Shown here: positions 56,271 to 64,000 of the stretch, piece after piece
How positions within the stretch are numbered: position 1 is the first letter of the stretch
How the letters are laid out: every line of letters starts with the position of its first letter
Origin: Halocynthiibacter styelae
GTDB taxonomy: Bacteria > Pseudomonadota > Alphaproteobacteria > Rhodobacterales > Rhodobacteraceae
Length of the DNA: 64,000 bases
Assembly: GCF_016123485.1 (NCBI RefSeq)
Contig: NZ_JADCKQ010000014.1
Coordinates: 1 to 64,000 of the forward strand
Direction of reading: 5' to 3'
The notes under the pieces: model-generated
Told to the model about the DNA's origin: nothing
Database searches by the model: none
What the model saw: only the letters and a program-made list of their open reading frames with translations
Translations under genes and position numbers: made by a program

Positions 56271-57521
56271 TTAGTAACGCCGCACGCGATAGGGCGTCAG
56301 ATCAATATTTACGGTGGTGTCTGTGGCAATATCCGCCACGATGCGCCCGGTTTTCGGGGCCATCATCAACCCATAGTGACTGTGCCCGAAGGCTGCGATC
56401 AGACCGGGGAAACCGTCAACTTCGCCAATGCAGGGCAAGCTGTCGGGCAGGCTGGGGCGCTGACCGGACCAGGTGCTGATATCCGTATCATTCAGACCTG
56501 GCAGTAAATTGCGCGCAAGTGTCACCAACCCGTCCAGGCGTTTCTGGTTCAGGGGTTTATCAAGACCGGCAAATTCAGCTGTCCCGGCGACACGCAGGCC
56601 TTCTTCCATGGAAGACGCGACAAATTTCATATCCATATCCATCACGGAATGGGTCAGCGATACGCCGGGGCTGGCAAAGCTGACGTGATAGCCGCGTTCA
56701 GATTCCATCGGGATGTGAATGCCAAGCGGTTTCAGAAGTTCCCGTGACCAGATACCTGCGGAAAGCACCAGTTTAGACACGTTTTCAGTCCCTGCCTCTG
56801 TGGTATAATCCCAGCTGCCATCTTCACGGGGCAAAATGGCCTGCACAGAGTGTTGCAGAGTTTCGCCGCCCATGGCGCGGAATTTATCTGCCAGCACTTC
56901 GCCAATACGCCCGGGGGATGTGGCGCGGGCCTGTCCTTTGATCAGGATTGCAGCTTTGAAATCCGGCGTCAGATCCGGTTCCAGCGCACGCAGATCAGCC
57001 TGCCCGATTTTCTCAATCGGTGCGCCAAATTCCTTGCGAATGCGATAATCAACACTGTCGTCATTCGCATCATCCCCGTTCCGGAAGGCATGCACATACC
57101 AGCTGTCCTGCAACAGGTCTTCATGGCCTGTACCCGCCAGATGTTGCCGGAACAGATCCACATTATCGCGGTTCAGCACATCCATCGCACGGGCGACTTC
57201 GTGAACACGCGACATGCGTCCTTCAGACAGAAACCGCATCCCCCAAAGCGCCACCCGCGGCAGATATGATGGTTTCACCGTGACCGGGCCAAGCGGATCA
57301 AGCAGCCAGCCCGGAACTTTCTTCCAGAGGCCCGGCATGCTTTGCGGCACAACAGACCAGGGGGAAATGATCCCCGCATTGCCAAAAGACGTGGCCTGCC
57401 CAGGTGCACCCCGGTCAATCAACCGGACATGCAGGCCTTTTTCTGCAAGGGACAGGGCCGAACATATGCCGACAATTCCTGCCCCAAGTACAACCACATC
57501 CGGGGTCATCTTCTGTGTCAT
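56271..57521 (-). CDS. FAD-dependent D-amino-acid dehydrogenase-like protein (DadA type)
   Basis: A 416-residue flavoprotein with the FAD loop VVVLGAGIVGICSAL (GxGxxG at 13-18), RLIDRGAPGQATSFGNAG, and the C-terminal GQRPSLPDSLPCIGEV...GHSHYGLMMAPKTGR typical of DadA. Such enzymes oxidise D-amino acids to 2-oxoacids plus ammonia at the membrane. Its start overlaps the TRAP permease stop by ATGA, so import and oxidation are coupled in expression. With the racemase it suggests use of an amino acid in both stereo-forms. Confidence 0.88.
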   Translation of the reverse strand: MTQKMTPDVVVLGAGIVGICSALSLAEKGLHVRLIDRGAPGQATSFGNAGIISPWSVVPQSMPGLWKKVPGWLLDPLGPVTVKPSYLPRVALWGMRFLSEGRMSRVHEVARAMDVLNRDNVDLFRQHLAGTGHEDLLQDSWYVHAFRNGDDANDDSVDYRIRKEFGAPIEKIGQADLRALEPDLTPDFKAAILIKGQARATSPGRIGEVLADKFRAMGGETLQHSVQAILPREDGSWDYTTEAGTENVSKLVLSAGIWSRELLKPLGIHIPMESERGYHVSFASPGVSLTHSVMDMDMKFVASSMEEGLRVAGTAEFAGLDKPLNQKRLDGLVTLARNLLPGLNDTDISTWSGQRPSLPDSLPCIGEVDGFPGLIAAFGHSHYGLMMAPKTGRIVADIATDTTVNIDLTPYRVRRY

Positions 57522-59737
57522 GCGGCCGCCTGTGCTTTGGACTGACCCATTTTCTGCTGGATCAAAACCGGTGCAATCAGGGCCACTGCCAGCAGATCAG
57601 AACTGCCGGAAGGTGCCACAAGCATCAGCCCGCCCAGTGCCATCAGCACACGCCAGATGCCGTGCAGGGGTGCCATGAAGTAAGACGACACAGCGGTCGC
57701 GATTGCAAAGACCCCAAGCGCACAGGTGCCTGAAACCTGGATAAAGCTTGCGATGGTGAAATATTCCGGCAGAACAATCAGCATCGTCGGTGCATAGACA
57801 AATACCATCGGAACCATCAGCTTACCAAGCCCCAGCGTAAACGCCGTCAAACCCGTACGGAAAGGGTTGGATCCCGCGATACCTGCCGCCGCATAGGCCG
57901 ACGCACAAACCGGCGGGGTGATCTCGGAAATCACACCATAGTAAAGCACGAACATATGTGTCGCGAGCGGTGGCACACCCAACTGGCTCAGCGCCGGTGT
58001 CGCAACCGCCACAAGCATAATGTAAAGCGCGGTGGTTGGCAGGCCCGCCCCCATCAGGATACAGGCCATGGCGATCAAAACCAACGATGCAAACTGCTGA
58101 ATGCTGCTCTGGCTGAAGGTTTCAATACCTGTCCAGTCCAACATCGGCGCAAGCCAGGCCGCGATGTCTGCCGCGCCCCCTGTCACCATGAAACCAAGAC
58201 GGAAGCCAACGCCGGTTGTGTTGATCACACCCACAACGATGCCCACAGCCGCCGAAGCTGCACCAACAGCCAGGGCATATTGCACGCCCACATGGAAACT
58301 GTCGAAAAGGTCGCGGAAGTTCTGACGCTCATTCCGGTGCAGACAGCCCATGATGGTCAGCGCCGCCAGCATCCCGGCCATAACAGGGGAATAACCTTCG
58401 CCCGAATAGGGGGACGCTTTCCACAGGATAAACGCAAGCACCCCGGCCGGCACGATCATTGTGGCGGGTTTGTTAAAGGCGCAGAAACCAACAACCACAC
58501 ACAGGCTGAGACCAATGAAAGCAGCCATATTCGGGGAATAACCCGAGAACAACACAAGCAGCAGGGCGATCAGCGGAATAATCGTGTACCAGCCATCACG
58601 CCAAACCTGCAGGAACTTTGGCAGCTCTTCCTTTGAATAAGCTGTGAGGCCCAGTTTTTTCGCGGTGAAATGCACAATGGAAATCACACCGATATAGTGC
58701 ATCAGTGCGGGCACAATCGCCGCAATCACGATGGTTGTGTAAGGCACCTCAAGATATTCAGCCATCAGGAAACTTGCCGCCCCCATGATCGGTGGCGTGA
58801 TCTGCCCACCTGCCGAAGCCGCAGCTTCAACCCCGCCTGCGAAATGGCCGGGATAGCCCAGCTTTTTCATATTCGGAATGGTGAGAGAGCCTGTGGAAAC
58901 GGTGTTTGCGATAGAAGATCCTGAGATCGTGCCAAAAAACGCAGAAGACACAACCGATACTTTCGCCGGACCACCGGTGTAGCGGCCCGCAACCAACATG
59001 GCGTTATCAACAAAGAACTGACCCAGGCCCATACGCTGTGCGACGACGCCGAACAGCACAAAGTGGAACACAACGGTGGAGACAACCCAGAGCGTCACGC
59101 CAAAGATGCCTTCGGACGGGAAATACATGTTGTTCACAAACTGTTGCCAATTCACGCCTGGGTGCTTCAGGATCTGCGCGGGCATATAAGGGCCAAACAG
59201 CGCATAGACGATGAAAACAAGAATAATCAGCGGCAGCACAAAGCCAATGGTGCGCCGTGCGATTTCCAGAACGGTCAGGATCAGGATTGACCCGAAGAAC
59301 ACATCCATGCCGGATGGGTTGCCCTGCCGCAAGGCCTGTTCCGTGATGTTCAGACCAAAGCCGTCAAAACCCCGCCAGCTGACCCAAAGCCAGAGAGACG
59401 CAGCAATGCTAAGAACCGCAAGCACCCAGTCATAGATCGGTACATTGCCGGGCTTCAGCGTGCTGTTGCCGTGCCATTCCAGGTTACGGGCCGATTTAAT
59501 CAGGGGGAAACCCACAAAAATAAACAGAAAAAGACCTGCAAGATGGACACCCATATGCACATGGTCCACCGGCGTGCCAAAACCCGCCGTCCAGAGGTGG
59601 TACATGGCAAAAGCAATGCTGGCCCAATACATCACCTGGGTCAGTCCAGGCCCGTTATCACGGGTGTTCAGAGCGGAATCATACTTCTTTTCGAGCTCTT
59701 CCAGCTCTTTGGCATCAAGATGCGTTTCGATTGTCAT
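57518..59737 (-). CDS. TRAP transporter fused permease, TAXI type
   Basis: A 739-residue polytopic membrane protein that joins the small (4-TM) and large (12-TM) TRAP subunits in one chain, as usual for TAXI systems. About 60 polar N-terminal residues precede the first helix. Signature text includes SAFFGTISGSSIANTVSTG, GGQITPPIMGAASFLMA and ACILMGAGLPTTALYIM. It imports small organic or amino acids using the sodium or proton gradient. It lies downstream of its binding-protein gene, with an intrinsic terminator between them that should lower its level relative to the binding protein. Confidence 0.93.
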   Translation of the reverse strand: MTIETHLDAKELEELEKKYDSALNTRDNGPGLTQVMYWASIAFAMYHLWTAGFGTPVDHVHMGVHLAGLFLFIFVGFPLIKSARNLEWHGNSTLKPGNVPIYDWVLAVLSIAASLWLWVSWRGFDGFGLNITEQALRQGNPSGMDVFFGSILILTVLEIARRTIGFVLPLIILVFIVYALFGPYMPAQILKHPGVNWQQFVNNMYFPSEGIFGVTLWVVSTVVFHFVLFGVVAQRMGLGQFFVDNAMLVAGRYTGGPAKVSVVSSAFFGTISGSSIANTVSTGSLTIPNMKKLGYPGHFAGGVEAAASAGGQITPPIMGAASFLMAEYLEVPYTTIVIAAIVPALMHYIGVISIVHFTAKKLGLTAYSKEELPKFLQVWRDGWYTIIPLIALLLVLFSGYSPNMAAFIGLSLCVVVGFCAFNKPATMIVPAGVLAFILWKASPYSGEGYSPVMAGMLAALTIMGCLHRNERQNFRDLFDSFHVGVQYALAVGAASAAVGIVVGVINTTGVGFRLGFMVTGGAADIAAWLAPMLDWTGIETFSQSSIQQFASLVLIAMACILMGAGLPTTALYIMLVAVATPALSQLGVPPLATHMFVLYYGVISEITPPVCASAYAAAGIAGSNPFRTGLTAFTLGLGKLMVPMVFVYAPTMLIVLPEYFTIASFIQVSGTCALGVFAIATAVSSYFMAPLHGIWRVLMALGGLMLVAPSGSSDLLAVALIAPVLIQQKMGQSKAQAAA

Positions 59738-59788
59738 GGGGATCTCCGATCGGGTCGCGCACCCGCAGGCAGGTCACAAATAGAAAAA

Positions 59789-59812
59789 GCGGCACGGAAT
59801 ATCCCGTGCCGC
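59789..59812 (-). terminator. Intrinsic terminator/attenuator between binding-protein and permease genes
   Basis: On the minus strand GCGGCACGG, a six-base loop GATATT and CCGTGCCGC make a perfect 9-bp stem, followed directly by TTTTTC. It lies 16 bases after the binding-protein stop and 51 bases before the permease start. Confidence 0.82.
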
Positions 59813-59827
59813 AGTTCAGGGGAGGTA

Positions 59828-60841
59828 TCAGTCAAGCATACCGATTTCGCGGTAGAAACGCTCCGCACCCGGATGCAGAGGCACACCAATGCCCTCGATC
59901 CCGTCAAGCGCAGTTTCCAGCGTGATCGCAGCACCTTTCGGGTGACCATTGTCCAGCAGTTTACGGGCGGTTTCAGACCACATCGCTTTGGTGATCTCAT
60001 AGATCAGATCATCGTCAATATTAGCGTTGGTCACCAGCATACCAGACACAGCAACGGTGTTTACGTCGTAATCCACACCAGGATAAGTGCCGGCCGGAAT
60101 GGTGGATGGAATGTAGTAAGGCACAGTTTCATTGGCCTGGGCAATTTCCGCATCGGACCAGTTGTGCAGTTCCATCCCTTTAGTGTTGTCCAGCTGGATC
60201 ATTGCCGCAACCGGGGTGCCCGCCGCATAGAAATACGCATCAAGCTGACCATCTGCGATACGTTCCGCAGACTGGGAATTGTTCAGTTCTGCTTCGTCCA
60301 TATTGTCACGGGTTACACCGTGATCTGCCAGGATCAGTTCCACCGCGATCTGGGTGCCGGAACCAGCCTGCGCAATGCCGACACGCTGACCTTCAAGACC
60401 AGACAGGCCGCCATCAAGCGCGTGACCTTCTGGAAGGACCAGATGCAGATCTTCCGGGAAGAGGTTCGCGATGATGCGCAGATCCGGCTTGGCGTTGCCT
60501 TCATATTTGCCGGTGCCATGATACGCGAAATGCAGGGTTGCAGCGCCGGACAGGCCCGCTTCCATCTGACCCGCCTGAATGGCGTTCACGTTATGCGCAG
60601 ATGCGTTGGTGGATTGCGCCATGGCAACAAGGCCCGGAACGCCGCAGTTGCCACCTTCGTCACAGGCACGGGAGCCCGGAGGGTTGGAAATCGCGTTGGC
60701 GATAATGCCGCCGATGGGGAAGTAGGTGCCGCCTGCACCGCCGGTACCAATGCGGAAGAACTGCATGTCCTGCGCAATCGCAGCAGATGTCAGCATGGTA
60801 CCGGCAAGCGCCGCCGCCGTGATCGTTTTGATAAGTTTCAT
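59828..60841 (-). CDS. TAXI family TRAP transporter solute-binding protein
   Basis: A 337-residue periplasmic protein. The signal peptide is clear (MKLIKTITAAALAGTMLTS, cleavage after AIA), and the mature protein begins with FFRIGTGGAGGTYFPIGG, the TAXI hallmark. Two Cys (RACDEGGNC) may form a disulfide. GGGAGA-type ribosome-binding sequence (GGGAGACGAGA) precedes the ATG. It delivers substrate to the fused permease; TAXI proteins with known ligands often bind glutamate-like acids, and the dehydrogenase and racemase downstream fit an amino acid, but the ligand is not readable from sequence. Confidence 0.93.
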   Translation of the reverse strand: MKLIKTITAAALAGTMLTSAAIAQDMQFFRIGTGGAGGTYFPIGGIIANAISNPPGSRACDEGGNCGVPGLVAMAQSTNASAHNVNAIQAGQMEAGLSGAATLHFAYHGTGKYEGNAKPDLRIIANLFPEDLHLVLPEGHALDGGLSGLEGQRVGIAQAGSGTQIAVELILADHGVTRDNMDEAELNNSQSAERIADGQLDAYFYAAGTPVAAMIQLDNTKGMELHNWSDAEIAQANETVPYYIPSTIPAGTYPGVDYDVNTVAVSGMLVTNANIDDDLIYEITKAMWSETARKLLDNGHPKGAAITLETALDGIEGIGVPLHPGAERFYREIGMLD

Positions 60842-60976
60842 TCTCGTCTCCCTAATGTTGTGCCGCGTTCAGGCCGCGGCCTCCTCCTATTGTGATTGGA
60901 TTAGCTTAGGGAGGATGATGCATAAATACTAATTCAAAAAATTGCTATATATATAGATTTCATTTATGGATAACCT
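60842..60976. promoter_or_regulatory. Divergent control region of the TAXI operon and its LysR regulator
   Basis: 135 bases between divergent starts. It contains the perfect palindrome CTATATATATAG (60945-60956) in an A+T-rich stretch, the likely place for LysR binding and for both promoters. No clear -35/-10 pair could be assigned to either direction. Confidence 0.5.
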
Positions 60977-61906
60977 ATGAACAGTCAGCAACTTGCCGTC
61001 TTCTATGAAGTCATGAAAACCGGATCCGTTTCAGAAGCAGCGCGCAATTTGTTGCGCACCCAACCCGCGGTCAGTGCCGCAATCAAAGGGCTGGAACGGG
61101 AATTGGGCCTTGAATTATTCCGCAGAGAAGGGCGGCGCATGGTGCCGGTGCCCGAGGCGCTGTATCTGCTGGATGAGGCCACGGAAATTCTGTCACGTCT
61201 TGAGGCTGCTCAGCAGAACATGACGAATATGCGTGACCAGAACAGCGGTGCACTGCGTATCGCCGCGATGCCGGGGCCGTCGTCATTCCTGCTGCCGGAT
61301 TTCATCAGCCAGTTTGTTGCTGATCGCCCGAAAGTCCGCGTGTCTTTGTTGACCCGATCCTCGCCCCAGGTGCGCGCGATGATGGCGACCGGCAGCTATG
61401 ATCTGGGCTTTGCAGATGCCTCGGGTCACGGCGTAAACCAGAACCTTTATTTTTCTGAAGAAATGCCCGGTCGTTGTCTGTGTGCGGTGCCGCAAAATCA
61501 CCGTCTGGCAAAGAAAGACAGCATTTCCATCGCTGATCTGGACGGCGAACCCATGGGCGCGTTACAGCCCGGTCATTCCACATATATTGAAACAGTGCGC
61601 GCCTTTACGCGGGAACGGGCCGATTTCAACCTGCGGTTTGATGCACAGTTTTTTCTGCCTTTGTTTCACTTTGTGGAAGCAGGACAGGCCTGCGCAATTG
61701 TCGACCCTCTCAGCGCGGAAAGCTATCTGCGCAGCCGGGGCGCAGATAGCAAAATCCTGTTTCTGCCCCTGCAGTCGGAAATTGACATGTGGTATTCAGT
61801 TCTGTTCCCCAAAAACCGGCCTCTTTCACAGCTGGCACAAAGTTTTCAGCAGGAATGGTGGGAATTTGTGACTCATTTGCTTCAGGTGAAATTCAGCCAG
61901 GGTTGA
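60977..61906 (+). CDS. LysR family transcriptional regulator
   Basis: A 309-residue regulator with the N-terminal helix-turn-helix (QQLAVFYEVMKTGSVSEAARN, QPAVSAAIKGLERELGLELF, residues 3-50) and a LysR substrate domain. It is divergent from the TAXI operon, the classical layout for a LysR activator of the neighbouring genes, so it most likely senses the transported compound or its oxoacid. The ATG at 60977 has only a weak ribosome-binding sequence. Confidence 0.92.
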   Translation: MNSQQLAVFYEVMKTGSVSEAARNLLRTQPAVSAAIKGLERELGLELFRREGRRMVPVPEALYLLDEATEILSRLEAAQQNMTNMRDQNSGALRIAAMPGPSSFLLPDFISQFVADRPKVRVSLLTRSSPQVRAMMATGSYDLGFADASGHGVNQNLYFSEEMPGRCLCAVPQNHRLAKKDSISIADLDGEPMGALQPGHSTYIETVRAFTRERADFNLRFDAQFFLPLFHFVEAGQACAIVDPLSAESYLRSRGADSKILFLPLQSEIDMWYSVLFPKNRPLSQLAQSFQQEWWEFVTHLLQVKFSQG

Positions 61907-61927
61907 AGGCCAGGGAACCAGGGCAGT

Positions 61928-61999
61928 ATGACCACCCCGCAGCCCCCTTACACCAGACATCTGCCGGATGAGATTGCCAGCCGGTTGCAGAGGGCCTAA
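61928..61999 (+). CDS. Possible 23-residue peptide upstream of the bestrophin gene
   Basis: An ATG with AGGG nearby opens a frame for 23 residues (MTTPQPPYTRHLPDEIASR...) ending nine bases before the bestrophin start. It could be a translated leader that couples to the next gene, or chance. No similarity recognised. Confidence 0.2.
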   Translation: MTTPQPPYTRHLPDEIASRLQRA

Positions 62000-62008
62000 A
62001 GCTGACGC

Positions 62009-62887
62009 ATGATTATTCGTGACCAACCCACGCCGCTTGCCCTGTTTTTCACCATGCAGGGGTCTGTCGTGCCGCGCATTCTGCCGCAAATCATTGCGGT
62101 GACGATGCTGTCCGCCGCGATCATTCTGGTGGATCGGCTGATTGTCGATCTGCCGGGGATTTCGCTGTCAGCGATTGGCGTGTTTGGCGTTGCGCTCTCA
62201 CTGTTTCTGGGGTTTCGCAACAATGCCGCCTACAGCCGCTGGTGGGAGGCGCGTAAATTATGGGGAGCGCTGATTGGCGATGTGCGCACGCTGGCGCGCC
62301 ACACGGTGATCTTCCTGCCGGACGGGCCGGACCGCGCACAATTCCTGAAAACCGCCGTCGCCTTTGCCCATCTGCACCGCAGCTTTTTGCGCGGCGATGA
62401 TGTGGCGAATGACATCGCGGGGTTCGACGCACTGACCAGGGCCCGTAACCCCGCCGATGCGGCCCTGCGCGATATGGGCCGGCAGCTGGCCCGGATGACT
62501 GAAGCCGACGGGTTTGGCCGCCTGGCGATAGCCCGGGTACTGGGGGATCTGGGCATGTCTCAGGCGGGCTGCGAACGCATTGCAACCACGCCTCTGCCCT
62601 TTGTTTATTCGCTTCTGGTGCGTCGCACGACCTATCTTTATTGCCTGTTCCTGCCCTTCGCGCTGCTGGATGCGGGCGGCTTGCTGACGCCCCTGATCGC
62701 CGCGATTGTCGCCTATGTGTTTTTCGGGCTTCAGGCCGTGACAAATGAGCTGGAACATCCGTTTTCAGACGGGTCAAACGGACTGCCCCTCAGTGCCATG
62801 TGCCGGGTGATCGAAATCTCAGTTGCCGAAGCCCTGAATGAAGCCCCGCCCGAACCCTTGCAGGCTCAGGACGCTGTTCTGATGTGA
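62009..62887 (+). CDS. Bestrophin-like ion channel family protein (UPF0187/YneE type)
   Basis: A 292-residue membrane protein. The first 80 residues contain two hydrophobic helices (PRILPQIIAVTMLSAAIILV, AIGVFGVALSLFLGF) followed by the hallmark FRNNAAYSRWWEARKLWG. Two more helices appear around residues 205-245 (TYLYCLFLPFALLDAGG, PLIAAIVAYVFFG), and FGLQAVTNELEHPF...NGLPL matches the family C-terminus. Bacterial homologues form pentameric ion channels. Its stop is immediately followed by the stop of the convergent sterol-desaturase gene with no base between. Confidence 0.88.
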   Translation: MIIRDQPTPLALFFTMQGSVVPRILPQIIAVTMLSAAIILVDRLIVDLPGISLSAIGVFGVALSLFLGFRNNAAYSRWWEARKLWGALIGDVRTLARHTVIFLPDGPDRAQFLKTAVAFAHLHRSFLRGDDVANDIAGFDALTRARNPADAALRDMGRQLARMTEADGFGRLAIARVLGDLGMSQAGCERIATTPLPFVYSLLVRRTTYLYCLFLPFALLDAGGLLTPLIAAIVAYVFFGLQAVTNELEHPFSDGSNGLPLSAMCRVIEISVAEALNEAPPEPLQAQDAVLM

Positions 62888-63883
62888 TTAACCGTCAGCC
62901 CGTCGCATCACGCGGGTGACAACAAATGTTTTCAACCGCTGCAACCGCCGCCGGATCACACGCCCCATATCCAGAATCGGGTAGAAATAAATGTGGGACA
63001 ATCGGGCAGATTCCTTGTCTTTTCCCGTCAGGCCGAAGGTCAGGTCCTTATCCGTCTCAGACAAATGCAGAGATCCGAACATCCAGTCCCACACCGCCAG
63101 CGCGACACCGAAATTCTTATCGTGATGTTCACGGGCAATCGAATGATGCAGCTGATGTTGTGATGGCGAAATCAGGATATGTTCCAGCCAGGGCCAGTAT
63201 CGGATCGCGATATGCGAATGGCGCAGGTTTGACCCGGTGACATGAAAGAAAAACACCAGAACATTGACGCCAACAATCGTGTAAAGATCAACGCCGCTGC
63301 CGAAAGCAAAGACAAAGGCGGAAATCACCAGGCCCTGTGAAAAGGTCCCGCGCAGCCCGTACAGGACACCTTCCAGCGGGTGCACCCGGTACACCGTGAT
63401 CGGCGTCATGGTTTCGGCGGAATGGTGAACCTTATGAATGGCCCAGAACAGGGGCCAGCGGTGCATCCAGCGATGCACAAGATATTTCGTCAGATCCTCT
63501 ACCAGAAACAGGGTGACGGAATACAGCGCCACAATCAGCGGTTTGCTAATGTCTGAGAACTGGCCGGAATGCACAAGCCCCTGACGATGCAACAGGTAAT
63601 AGATCGATGTGGCAATCGCCAGCTGCGTCAGCAATAGCGGCGAAATAAAGAAAGAAAACAGCCGGTTGATGATGAAGATCTTGTAATCGGCTTTGGCCGA
63701 GGGTGAGAAAAACACCTTACGGTCAAAGATCTTTGACAGGCTTTCCCGCAAGGGTGTGCGACGCAGGGCAATCATCCAGGCGAAAGCAATGAGCAGAGAC
63801 AACAAAAGATACCCGATGAAGACACGCTTCTTCGGGTCAATGAAATCTGCATAAAATGTGGTGATATAATCCGGCAGTTCCAT
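62888..63883 (-). CDS. Sterol desaturase family protein (fatty acid hydroxylase superfamily)
   Basis: A 331-residue integral membrane enzyme with the three di-iron His boxes: HRWMH, IHKVHH and HQLHH. Several hydrophobic helices lie before the first box (FIGYLLLSLLIAFAWMIAL, FFISPLLLTQLAIATSIYY). The superfamily hydroxylates or desaturates lipids. I chose the ATG at 63883; codons farther upstream fall in the end of the previous gene and its hairpin. No Shine-Dalgarno is visible, and the hairpin at 63893-63916 ends nine bases before the start. Lipid substrate unknown. Confidence 0.87.
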   Translation of the reverse strand: MELPDYITTFYADFIDPKKRVFIGYLLLSLLIAFAWMIALRRTPLRESLSKIFDRKVFFSPSAKADYKIFIINRLFSFFISPLLLTQLAIATSIYYLLHRQGLVHSGQFSDISKPLIVALYSVTLFLVEDLTKYLVHRWMHRWPLFWAIHKVHHSAETMTPITVYRVHPLEGVLYGLRGTFSQGLVISAFVFAFGSGVDLYTIVGVNVLVFFFHVTGSNLRHSHIAIRYWPWLEHILISPSQHQLHHSIAREHHDKNFGVALAVWDWMFGSLHLSETDKDLTFGLTGKDKESARLSHIYFYPILDMGRVIRRRLQRLKTFVVTRVMRRADG

Positions 63884-63892
63884 CGGAAAGGT

Positions 63893-63916
63893 GGGGGCGC
63901 ACCGAAGCGCACCCCC
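63893..63916 (-). terminator. GC-rich hairpin with UUCG loop, possible terminator
   Basis: On the minus strand GGGGGTGCGC-TTCG-GTGCGCCCCC can form a 10-bp stem (two G-U pairs) closed by the very stable cUUCGg tetraloop. Only CTTT follows, so termination may be partial. It sits between the stop of the edge gene and the start of the desaturase gene. Confidence 0.6.
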
Positions 63917-63923
63917 GGGAGTA

Positions 63924-64000
63924 TCAGTCAGTCTCAGCAGACGCAGCCGCGTCAAGTGCACCTGCCAGTGCTTCAAGTTCAGCCAGCTGATCTTTTGCAC
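63924..64000 (-). CDS. C-terminal end of an unidentified gene (5' partial)
   Basis: On the minus strand the last 24 codons of a frame entering from the right edge read AKDQLAELEALAGALDAAAS, then AETD and TGA. The Ala/Glu/Leu-rich, helical and acidic text looks like a real protein C-terminus, and a hairpin follows directly. Too little is visible to name the protein. Confidence 0.5.
   Translation of the reverse strand, partial: AKDQLAELEALAGALDAAASAETD

Noticed and set aside
62885-62890. Back-to-back stop codons of convergent genes with no spacer
   Set aside because: Real, but such contacts are common in compact bacterial genomes and carry no clear function.

Overview
The window reads as a chromosomal segment of a marine alphaproteobacterium, most likely of the Roseobacter/Rhodobacteraceae group. 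This is inferred from the G+C-rich coding sequence, the fused TAXI-type TRAP permease, the HyuA/HyuB pair and the style of the surface-glycan genes. No rRNA, tRNA, CRISPR array, insertion sequence or phage gene was recognised.

Region 1 (1-12.6 kb, + strand) is a tightly packed catabolic operon with many start/stop overlaps. It holds a GlcD-type FAD oxidase cut by the left edge, two short-chain dehydrogenases, a thiamine-diphosphate enzyme, HyuA and HyuB hydantoinase/oxoprolinase subunits, a uronate-dehydrogenase-like NAD enzyme, a DAO-type flavoenzyme, a GcvA-like LysR regulator and a type-2 glycerate kinase. The set fits oxidation of a sugar acid or hydroxy acid down to glycerate; the substrate cannot be read from sequence.

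Region 2 (12.9-29.7 kb, + strand) starts with a 4025-residue exported protein. It carries 28 DUF7507/DUF11-like repeats, most with one Cys pair, followed by an SdrD-B-like domain and an OmpA-like C-terminus. Directly behind it lies a 1142-residue outer-membrane barrel candidate ending in Phe. Two small genes follow: a 131-residue secreted four-Cys protein behind a three-armed repeat, and a 74-residue membrane protein.

Region 3 (29.7-55.5 kb, both strands, visibly more A+T-rich) is a surface-glycan locus. It has rfbD and rfbC, a GT-RgpF rhamnan-synthesis fusion, a GSCFA protein, a WcbI-like protein, six sulfotransferase-like genes (one fused to a TPR stretch and a glycosyltransferase-like domain), a DxD-type transferase candidate, and four neighbouring proteins sharing an N-terminal FDxxWY repeat. 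Those four are two related GT4-like proteins flanking two WbsX-like proteins, the second of which is fused to GT4 and GT2 domains. No export or polymerisation machinery and no rfbA/rfbB lie in the window. The idea that the locus makes a sulfated, rhamnose-containing glycan, perhaps for the giant surface protein, is inference.

Region 4 (55.5-64 kb) holds a minus-strand D-amino-acid-type uptake and oxidation operon (TAXI binding protein, fused TRAP permease, DadA-like dehydrogenase, Asp/Glu-racemase-family protein) with an intrinsic terminator after the binding-protein gene and a divergent LysR regulator. After it come a bestrophin-like channel, a sterol-desaturase-family membrane enzyme and the tail of one more gene at the right edge.
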